NCBI GenBank assembly: GCA_964646755.1
Contig: CAZYIE010000054.1
Span: 1 to 17,285, forward strand
Source of the DNA: MVRV01 sp964646755
GTDB lineage: Bacteria > Desulfobacterota > Syntrophia > Syntrophales > Smithellaceae
Direction of reading: 5' to 3'
DNA length: 17,285 bases
The notes under the pieces: model-generated
What the model was told of the DNA's origin: nothing
The model's database searches: none
Seen by the model: only the letters and a program-made list of their open reading frames with translations
Part shown: piece by piece, positions 6,638 through 13,322 of the stretch
Layout: each line of letters opens with the position of its first letter
Position numbering within the stretch: the first letter of the stretch is position 1
Program-made: the position numbers and the translations under genes

Positions 6638-7507
6638 ATGGCAACCAAACCTAATCCTGAAGATATCGCCGGCGGGCAAGCCCTCATTGAAGGCGTAATG
6701 ATGCGTCACGGAAACAAAATTGCGGCGGCGGTCAGAAGACCGGATAAAGAAATTGTATTTCAGGAACAAGAACATATTCCGCTAACGAAGCGTTATAAAT
6801 TACTGGGGCTCATGTTTATCCGGGGAACTGTCACTTTATTTGAAATGATGTTCATAGGTATCAAATGTCTGATGTTTTCAGCGGAGGTTGCCCTGTCGGA
6901 AGAAGAAAGAAAACCCAAAGGCTGGGAAATGACGCTTTCTTTTATCATCAGCTTCTCCATCGCCATATTTTTCTTTGTTGTTGTCCCCGCTTTCTTTTTT
7001 ACAAAAATGAAGGAGTTCGTTCCTAATTTGATTCTCCTGAACATACTGGAAGGCTGCGTTCGCCTGGGCCTTTTTCTTTGCTTTCTTGGCGCCACTCTTT
7101 TCATGGAGGATATGCGACGCGTCTATATGTACCATGGAGCTGAACATAAAACAGTTTTTGCCTGGGAAAACGGCCAGGAATTGACAGTAAAAAATGTTAA
7201 GGATTTCTCTACCCGTCATCCCCGCTGCGGCACGAGCTTCATTCTCTTTGTGATGATTGTTTCTATCATTGTTTTTTCTCTGCTGGGACGTCCGGATTTT
7301 CTGCATCGAGTAATTTATAAAATTATTCTCCTCCCGGTTGTTTCCGGCATTGCCTATGAAGCCATCCGTTTCACCGGTAAACACCGCAATTGGCAGTGGG
7401 TGCAGGCCTTAAGCTGGCCGGGATTGATGCTGCAAAAGATTACAACCAGAGAACCATCGGATGATCAAATTGAAGTTGCCATTGCCGCAATGAAAAAAGT
7501 AATTTAA
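6638..7507 (+). CDS. DUF1385 integral membrane protein (YqhQ-like)
   Basis: 289 aa, normal for the family. The conserved motifs are all present: GGQALIEGVMMRH (12-24), YHGAEHKT (165-172), HPRCGTSF (194-201) and, at the end, LMLQKITTREPSDDQIEVAIAA. About four membrane segments are visible near residues 99-121, 131-155, 200-216 and 223-240. The conserved His, Glu and Cys residues suggest a metal site near the membrane, but the biochemical function of DUF1385/YqhQ is not known. It has a weak AGGA ribosome binding site. It starts a plus-strand run with the LysM protein (96 nt later) and the tRNA thiolase. Confidence 0.88.
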   Translation: MATKPNPEDIAGGQALIEGVMMRHGNKIAAAVRRPDKEIVFQEQEHIPLTKRYKLLGLMFIRGTVTLFEMMFIGIKCLMFSAEVALSEEERKPKGWEMTLSFIISFSIAIFFFVVVPAFFFTKMKEFVPNLILLNILEGCVRLGLFLCFLGATLFMEDMRRVYMYHGAEHKTVFAWENGQELTVKNVKDFSTRHPRCGTSFILFVMIVSIIVFSLLGRPDFLHRVIYKIILLPVVSGIAYEAIRFTGKHRNWQWVQALSWPGLMLQKITTREPSDDQIEVAIAAMKKVI

Positions 7508-7603
7508 TTCCATGCCTTTTAGCCATATAAGTCGTTGACTTTTATTGCCAATTAAAGTAATTACACTTCTAAATCCTTACTTCTTAACGGGCAGGAAACA
7601 CAT

Positions 7604-9286
7604 ATGTTTAAGCGTTATACTTTAGAATTAATTGCTGTTTTTGTTTTGACGGCCATTTTTTGCCAACCGGCTTTAGCTAAAGAAGACACGGCTCAGATAT
7701 CTCTAAAAAAGACAGCTGTATCCAAACAAAACGTACATCTTTATAAAATAAAAAAAGGTGATGTTATTTCGGCTATCATTAGAAGGCTCCCCGGAATCAC
7801 CGATGATGACATCCCGGACAATTACCGCATTATTAAGCAACTCAATCCCGATATAGAAAATCTCAACAAACTTTATGCCGGACAACTTATCAAACTACCC
7901 GGTAAAAGCATCCATCCTGTTTCAACAAAGCCAATCTCATCAACCGGCACACAAACTTATAAGGTAAAAAAAGGCGACAGTCTGATCACAATAGTTCACC
8001 AGCAATTGAATATCAAGGCGAACACCGAAAAAACTCTCCAACTCATCAAAACAATGAATCCCCGGATTGCCAATGCGAATAAAATTTATACCGGACAAGT
8101 TATTAAACTCCCCGGCAAAACTGTTCTTGTCCCAGCCCCGGCAGAAACAAAAATTATTGAGCAGGCAATAGTATCTTCGACCGAAAGCCAAACTCAACCG
8201 GGAGAATCAGTCAAAACTAAAGAAAAGATAGTTATGTCGCAGGTAGCGAAGCTAGCCGTGATCAAGCAGATATTAACCGAGATGAACGCCTCCATTTCCT
8301 CATCCGGCAACTACTATCTTCCCATTTCTAAAACCGGACAGGTAACGATTGACTGTGCAAAAATTCCGGTCATCGAATTTGATGATAAAACCACTGTATT
8401 TCTTGATTGGGAAAACCGCCTCAATGATAATCTTAAAAAGATAATTCGCGAAAACTGGAAACACTTCTCGATAATTAAAGTAGATAAAAAAGATGATGTT
8501 GTCACCATTTTAAGAAAAGTTATTGCTGCAACCAAAGCCTACAACATGACCAAGAGAGATAAGCCCATATCAACGGGCAGCCTTCCGCCGGTTGAGGTTG
8601 TCGTGGACTGGCTTATTACCAAAACAGATTCCAAGCAGAAAATCCCCTTAATTCAGGCTCTGCGCTTTGTCCCGGATAATGACTCTTTATTGCCTAAAGC
8701 AATTAAAAACTACGCCCGGAAAAACGGCTTGATCATAACGGAGATAGATGGAGAAAAAGGCCTTGTCGGCAAACCGGAAGAGATTTATTCATTGCCGCCG
8801 ATGCCGGTTTTTCCTGCAACAGCGGCTAAAGATTTTTCCTATGCCCTGGTTACCCATTTAGGTTTCAGCGCCAATAAAGATGCAGATGTCAAAGTATTCA
8901 ACGTGGCCAAAGACGGATTTAATCTATCCATTAAAGCCGACGTGCTGATAAGTAACGCTGATAAAAAATATATTATTTATTCGCGCAGCCTGCCTTTGCA
9001 ATTCATCAATGTCTTTAAGGCAAAAGGATATGGATTAATTTTTATTGATACCTCCGACTCTCCGAAAATTATCATGGAAAAGATTTTACCGAGCCTGGCG
9101 ATTCCTTCGACTTACGGCTATTTTTCCTTTTCCGGCGTGGATAAAAACCAGGCGCCGTTCACCTTCGGTTTTACAGGCACGAAAATCAAAACGGACAAAG
9201 ACCAGTACATTATTGACTTTGCCATTGATGATGGCCTGCGCAGCCTGCTTGGCGAATTATGGCAGGCCAGCTTTGCCAGATATTAG
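7604..9286 (+). CDS. Periplasmic protein with two LysM domains
   Basis: 560 aa. Signal peptide at 1-25 (cut after PALA). Two LysM domains follow: residues 45-99 (YKIKKGDVISAI to YAGQLIKLPG) and 117-170 (YKVKKGDSLITI to YTGQVIKLPG). LysM binds the GlcNAc backbone of peptidoglycan, so the protein is held on the cell wall. The domains are a recent tandem copy: 34 of 40 bases agree between 7868-7907 and 8081-8120. After a Pro/Thr-rich linker comes a region of about 350 residues (210-560) that I do not recognise. It is mixed alpha/beta with no catalytic motif I can name and ends GLRSLLGELWQASFARY. Ribosome binding site: AGGAA about 6 nt before the ATG. A terminator-like hairpin follows at 9312. 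Confidence 0.82.
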   Translation: MFKRYTLELIAVFVLTAIFCQPALAKEDTAQISLKKTAVSKQNVHLYKIKKGDVISAIIRRLPGITDDDIPDNYRIIKQLNPDIENLNKLYAGQLIKLPGKSIHPVSTKPISSTGTQTYKVKKGDSLITIVHQQLNIKANTEKTLQLIKTMNPRIANANKIYTGQVIKLPGKTVLVPAPAETKIIEQAIVSSTESQTQPGESVKTKEKIVMSQVAKLAVIKQILTEMNASISSSGNYYLPISKTGQVTIDCAKIPVIEFDDKTTVFLDWENRLNDNLKKIIRENWKHFSIIKVDKKDDVVTILRKVIAATKAYNMTKRDKPISTGSLPPVEVVVDWLITKTDSKQKIPLIQALRFVPDNDSLLPKAIKNYARKNGLIITEIDGEKGLVGKPEEIYSLPPMPVFPATAAKDFSYALVTHLGFSANKDADVKVFNVAKDGFNLSIKADVLISNADKKYIIYSRSLPLQFINVFKAKGYGLIFIDTSDSPKIIMEKILPSLAIPSTYGYFSFSGVDKNQAPFTFGFTGTKIKTDKDQYIIDFAIDDGLRSLLGELWQASFARY

Positions 9287-9311
9287 TATAAGTTAAAAGT
9301 GATATATCTCA

Positions 9312-9352
9312 GCGCTCCGGAAAAGAAAATGAATCCAGGGCGCATTTTTTTT
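9312..9352 (+). terminator. Terminator-like hairpin with T-run
   Basis: GCGCTC (9312-9317) pairs with GGGCGC (9338-9343, one G-T pair), with an inner GGA/TCC pair beyond a mismatch, and is followed by A and eight T (9345-9352). It should end transcripts of the LysM gene. It lies only 13 nt before the next ATG, and the T-run touches the AAGGA ribosome binding site of that gene. Confidence 0.6.
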
Positions 9353-9365
9353 AAGGAAACACAAC

Positions 9366-10340
9366 ATGGTTAAAGCAATTGCTCTCTTCTCCGGAGGACT
9401 CGACAGTATACTGGCAGCAGAGGTCGTCCGCCGACAAAATATCGAAGTCTTATGCCTGGTTTTCGAAACACCTTTTTTTAATGCCCAAAAGGCGAAAGCA
9501 GCTGCCCGTCAGATTAATCTGCCGCTGCTGGTGGAAAACTTTACTGCCGATCATTTAGATATGCTTAAATCTCCGCGTTACGGCTATGGTAAAAACATGA
9601 ACCCCTGTATTGATTGCCATACGTTAATGCTGAAGTTTGCCGGAAGAAAAATGGAAGAAACCGGTGCTGATTTTATTTTCACTGGAGAAGTACTCGGACA
9701 GCGGCCGATGTCGCAGGGCAAACAATCGCTTTTTGTTGTTGCCAAAAACTCGGGATATCCTGACTATATTTTGCGGCCGCTCTCCGCACAGCTTCTCGAT
9801 CCTATCAAAGCCGAGCGGGAAGGAAAAATTGACCGTTCCCGATTGCTGGCAATTTCGGGCCGTGGCCGCAAACCGCAAATACAACTGGCAGTTGATTTCG
9901 GTATTACCAATTATGCGCCTCCGGCCGGAGGCTGTCTGCTTACCGATTCGATATTTACGAAGCGTCTGCGTGATTTATTTTCTCACGAAGAAGACCGGCA
10001 TATTCGTGATATCGAATTGCTCAAATTTGGCCGGCATTTCCGGGTAAATGACAATTTCAAGATTATCGTCGGGCGAGATAGAGCAGATAACAATTCCCTG
10101 CAAGCTCAGTTGATCAATGATGATCTTGTCCTATTTATGGCTGATTTTCCGGGACCGCAGGTTCTGGTACCATATGGCGGCGATGAACATATCTCGAACA
10201 TAGCGGCAGCATTATGCGTTCGTTACAGTGATGCACCTGATGATCAGGATGCTAAAGTAATTTGCCAGAAGGGAAATGCATCAACAATAATCACCGCAAA
10301 AGCGGCCACAAAAGAAGATTGCGAACGCTGGATTATTTAA
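9366..10340 (+). CDS. PP-loop tRNA thiolation enzyme (ThiI/MnmA-like) with NFACT-R-like tail
   Basis: 324 aa. The PP-loop ATPase motif SGGLDS (9-14) adenylates the target base. Cys81 and Cys84 in NPCIDCH and Cys190 in PPAGGCLLTD correspond to the catalytic cysteines that hand over sulfur in MnmA-like enzymes. Residues about 220-270 (FGRHFR, KIIVGRDRADNNSL, FPGPQVLVP) resemble the NFACT-R (DUF814-like) RNA-binding module. It lacks the THUMP domain of classical ThiI. Proteins of this layout are often named tRNA 4-thiouridine or 2-thiouridine synthase; which base is modified cannot be told here. ATG at 9366 with AAGGAAA about 7 nt before it. No cysteine desulfurase gene is nearby. Confidence 0.82.
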   Translation: MVKAIALFSGGLDSILAAEVVRRQNIEVLCLVFETPFFNAQKAKAAARQINLPLLVENFTADHLDMLKSPRYGYGKNMNPCIDCHTLMLKFAGRKMEETGADFIFTGEVLGQRPMSQGKQSLFVVAKNSGYPDYILRPLSAQLLDPIKAEREGKIDRSRLLAISGRGRKPQIQLAVDFGITNYAPPAGGCLLTDSIFTKRLRDLFSHEEDRHIRDIELLKFGRHFRVNDNFKIIVGRDRADNNSLQAQLINDDLVLFMADFPGPQVLVPYGGDEHISNIAAALCVRYSDAPDDQDAKVICQKGNASTIITAKAATKEDCERWII

Positions 10341-10582
10341 TACGTATAGCAGGAAGTTATCCAGCGCTACCCCCTTTTTATCCACCATCATACTCTATAG
10401 CCACTCCGACCCAAACCAAAAAGGCACTTGAAGAAAAACTCTCTAACTGTCGGAATGCTAGGAATGGTGAGGGTTATCGTTGAAAAAACTTATTACATTA
10501 CATGAGTAAAGAGCAGACTTGACCACTTGCCTTTTGCCCTGAAACTTACCGCCGTGCGAGGCGTTCGGAAAACAAATTATGA
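10341..10582. other. Convergent intergenic gap
   Basis: This lies between the converging ends of the PP-loop gene and the secreted-protein gene. I see no good hairpin with a T-run, no RNA and no believable short gene in it. Confidence 0.4.
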
Positions 10583-11017
10583 TTATTTACACGGCGCGGT
10601 GCAGTAGTACGTAATGCCGATGTTTGTGGGAACCACCTGCACGGGATCCGGCAAGACAATGGCGTCGCCGCCCCAGCACATGACAGACTTTTGCGTTGTT
10701 TTCGTAACCGAACTAAGCAATTCCCTGTACGTGCAGGTTGCGGAGAGAATAATGTTTGTGCATGCCGGGGCGGAGACGGTAAGGTCTTTCCTTTCCGCCG
10801 ATTTCAGGGGTGAACCTAATGTATTTTGTCCCACGATTTTGCCAGCCACCATGACCTTTGCCGATACGTTGTTACACACGGCATCCCGGTTATTGCTGTC
10901 GGTAAAATAGTTGATATTGTTGAACCAATGGAATGTGTAATTCTCTGCAGAAGCTGCCCCCGTGAAAGTCAATATGCAAATTCCAACAATCAATGCCGCC
11001 AAACTATTCTTTTTCAT
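10583..11017 (-). CDS. Small secreted cysteine-rich protein, unknown function
   Basis: 144 aa from the ATG at 11017, chosen because a strong AGGAGG lies about 6 nt upstream and the signal peptide then starts correctly (MKKNSLAALIVGICIL, cut after ASA). An in-frame ATG at 11059 would put 14 polar residues before it. The mature part, about 120 residues, has six cysteines (in AVCNN, PACTN, ATCTY, VMCWG and YYCTAPC), likely paired as disulfides after export. It looks beta-rich, and I recognise no family. Its partner upstream on the same strand (11504-11109) is another small secreted protein, 91 nt away. Confidence 0.68.
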   Translation of the reverse strand: MKKNSLAALIVGICILTFTGAASAENYTFHWFNNINYFTDSNNRDAVCNNVSAKVMVAGKIVGQNTLGSPLKSAERKDLTVSAPACTNIILSATCTYRELLSSVTKTTQKSVMCWGGDAIVLPDPVQVVPTNIGITYYCTAPCK

Positions 11018-11108
11018 CTTATCCTCCTGTAAGCCGTAAATTGTCACCTTATTTTTCATGGTGCAATATCCTTCTATTTATTGACCATTCGCTTCGGGTC
11101 AATATTCC

Positions 11109-11504
11109 CTAATATTTATATTCCTTAATTTCGATACTTCCGTTCTCTTCAATCTGCACGCCAAAGCTATTATTGATAGTCAGCAGATTCTTAGGAACAT
11201 AATATTCCTTCAGGATAGGTCCTGTCTGATTACCAGGCGTGGCATTCACGCAGCTATCCGTTTTGTAAACAACAATCTTGCTGACAGCCCTTACTGCATC
11301 CTCAATGTTGTTTGCATTATTTCCCCCACCTGGCGCACAGCCCAAGACAGTGTTCTCGCCGAGCAGAGTAAATGTAACCCTCATTGCATAGGCATTTTGT
11401 TTATTAAAGTTGCCCATTATAACTTTCCCTGCGTGAACGGGAGTAATGGCCAAAGCAATTAATGTCGTTGCCATAAAAGTGATAAGTGCAAATTTTGTTT
11501 TCAT
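11109..11504 (-). CDS. Small secreted protein, unknown function
   Basis: 131 aa. Signal peptide at 1-25 (cut after PVHA). The mature chain of about 105 residues has two cysteines (LGCAPGG and DSCVNA), probably one disulfide, an Asn/Gly-rich loop (GGGNNANN), and a beta-like C-terminus (SFGVQIEENGSIEIKEYKY). AGAGG lies about 9 nt before the ATG. No family recognised. It is followed by a second secreted protein and preceded, 101 nt away, by the DUF4301 gene; all three could be one transcript. A role outside the cytoplasmic membrane is all that can be said. Confidence 0.65.
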   Translation of the reverse strand: MKTKFALITFMATTLIALAITPVHAGKVIMGNFNKQNAYAMRVTFTLLGENTVLGCAPGGGNNANNIEDAVRAVSKIVVYKTDSCVNATPGNQTGPILKEYYVPKNLLTINNSFGVQIEENGSIEIKEYKY

Positions 11505-11605
11505 TTAGCATACCTCTTTGGTTAAGTTTTGCGTTCATGTTTCAATCCCAGAAACCCGGTTTCCCCGAGGTCCACTAACATTACCTTTGCCAGTTGTCCA
11601 TCAAA

Positions 11606-13129
11606 CTAAGAGGTTACCCTGTGTTCAGGGCGCAACAAATCATAGACTGTTTTAACAGGATTAAATACTTTTAACGGCAACTCCACAAATATTGTATTCC
11701 AATAAGCCATGCCGCCATTCCAGAGACCGGGCGCCTCCAGTGCCTTGAAATGAATTCCTTTTTCATTTTTTGTTGTGATCAGGTAAGCATTTTTATTGAC
11801 GTAGTTATCCAGGATAAATTTATCTCCCTGGTAATCTTTAATACAGCAGACCATATCCACCGGATTAAAATATCGAGCCTGCGCCCAGATTGCCGACTGC
11901 TCAGGATTTCTTTTATCCACATGAGCGCCCTCAACAATTTGCAGTGTCTGCGTACCATCCTTTTCTTCCACCCAGAAAGGGCCGCCGCCGGGCTCTCCAT
12001 CATTTTTCACCATCCCACAAATGCGCAACGGACGGTTTAATAAAGAAAAAAGAGTCTGGACTTTTCTCTTTTTAGTTTGCCTCGCAAAACCTTCTGGGAA
12101 AAATATGTTTAGTGTTTGAGAGCAGTGTGCAGCAATTTTATCAATCTCCGAAGAACCCGGCTCCCCTGCTTCCAGACAGCACAAAAATGCAAAATTTTCT
12201 TTCTGTATTTCCATTGCCAAACTGCCGAGCATTTTTCGGAAGGGAGTATTTTTTTCGAAAAGTAATTCTGGCGTGATATTATCGATGTTCCTGACAAAAA
12301 TAAAATCCGCATCCAGATTGTTCAGATTGCCAAGCAATGTCCCGTGCCCGCCCGGACGAAAAATTAATTCTCCTTTAGCATCGCGAAGCGGCTGATTTGT
12401 TTCATCAACAGCTATTGTGTTTGTTGAAACAGATTGAACCGAAAAAGTAACTTTATATTTCCTCCGGCAAACACTCTCATGCTTCGCCATTACCTTTTTC
12501 AAATATTTCGTGATGTCCTGCTTGTGTTCTGGCGCTAAGGTAAAATGCAAATGGCTAACGCCATTTGTTCCGGTTATATATCCTGCCGCCTCCAGAAGAT
12601 GTTCTTCCAGAGCATTACGTAACTTGCCTTCCGGGTATCGGTGAAACGGTATTAGGGCTTTGGGCAGATTCCCGTAATTTAAGCCCTCATCTGTTAAAAT
12701 ATATTTCAGCAACCTCTTGATGTCTTTTTTCTGCAGAAGTTGTGAGCCGGTTTTATTTTCGGCAATGAGAGGAAAAAAAGGAAATTGCTTTAAATCCCGG
12801 AAAAATTTCCGGTCCAAATCTCGAAAGCCAAAACCGCATTTTTCACTTGCGGAAAACCAATCGGTAAACATGCGGCTGGCTGCACCGGATGCCGGAACGA
12901 ATTTTATTATTTTGTATAAGCCTGATTGATTTTCATAAAGATCAATCAATTTCTTTCTTTGCGCAGGTGCAATAGCAACAATTCCATCTTTAACCGCACA
13001 GGGGCGGTGGAGTTTTAAATAATGAGAACCACGCCGGTAGAAAGCCAGCTGTTCTTCCACGCCGTCAGGACTGATGCCGGAGGCCTTAATTTGCCGGATA
13101 TCTTTTGCCGATAATATACTTTTTTTCAT
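11606..13129 (-). CDS. DUF4301 protein, likely nucleotidyltransferase fold
   Basis: 507 aa from the ATG at 13129, where the chain begins like the family (KKSILSAKDIRQIKASGIS); an upstream TTG at 13168 adds 13 basic residues and has no better ribosome binding site. DUF4301 has no proven function. The motifs suggest a sugar-nucleotide transferase fold: FVPASGAASRMF (77-88) is like the glycine-rich nucleotide loop, PKALIPFHRY (156-165) resembles the PKxLLP substrate loop, RPGGHGTLLGNLN (258-270) resembles the P-G-G/N-H/N-G motif of UDP-sugar pyrophosphorylases, and FVRNIDN (278-284) resembles their V-x-N-x-D-N metal motif. No signal peptide, so it is cytoplasmic. It lies 154-193 nt after the kinase gene stop. 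Family assignment is firm; activity is inferred. Confidence 0.85.
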   Translation of the reverse strand: MKKSILSAKDIRQIKASGISPDGVEEQLAFYRRGSHYLKLHRPCAVKDGIVAIAPAQRKKLIDLYENQSGLYKIIKFVPASGAASRMFTDWFSASEKCGFGFRDLDRKFFRDLKQFPFFPLIAENKTGSQLLQKKDIKRLLKYILTDEGLNYGNLPKALIPFHRYPEGKLRNALEEHLLEAAGYITGTNGVSHLHFTLAPEHKQDITKYLKKVMAKHESVCRRKYKVTFSVQSVSTNTIAVDETNQPLRDAKGELIFRPGGHGTLLGNLNNLDADFIFVRNIDNITPELLFEKNTPFRKMLGSLAMEIQKENFAFLCCLEAGEPGSSEIDKIAAHCSQTLNIFFPEGFARQTKKRKVQTLFSLLNRPLRICGMVKNDGEPGGGPFWVEEKDGTQTLQIVEGAHVDKRNPEQSAIWAQARYFNPVDMVCCIKDYQGDKFILDNYVNKNAYLITTKNEKGIHFKALEAPGLWNGGMAYWNTIFVELPLKVFNPVKTVYDLLRPEHRVTS

Positions 13130-13322
13130 ATTGCTAATTCTTTTAATTAATTTTTTACGGAACATCAAGTCGAAACATTGACAATAAATACCGGCCGGAT
13201 AATTCTAAATCAAGCGCTATCTTTGATCGAGAATTGATAAAAGCCTAAAAGACCGATGGTCAACCCCTGAACCTTGTCTTCCCTTCATCGTTGGGCATGG
13301 GTTGTTGGATATTCAGTTTCTT

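Noticed and set aside
7535..7563. TTGACT as a promoter of the LysM gene
   Set aside because: At 17 nt the -10 position reads TAATTA, a poor match; co-transcription with the DUF1385 gene is as likely.
10262..10483. Plus-strand ORF of 73 codons at the end of the PP-loop gene
   Set aside because: It starts inside the gene in another frame, has no ribosome binding site and no protein-like pattern.
11018..11059. ATG at 11059 as start of the cysteine-rich secreted protein
   Set aside because: It would put 14 polar residues before the signal peptide and skip the strong AGGAGG in front of 11017.
11551..11563. Small palindrome GAAACCCGGTTTC after the DUF4301 gene as terminator
   Set aside because: Only a 5-bp stem and no T-run on the minus strand.
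13130..13168. TTG start for the DUF4301 gene
   Set aside because: It adds 13 basic residues not typical of the family and has no Shine-Dalgarno sequence; the ATG at 13129 fits better.
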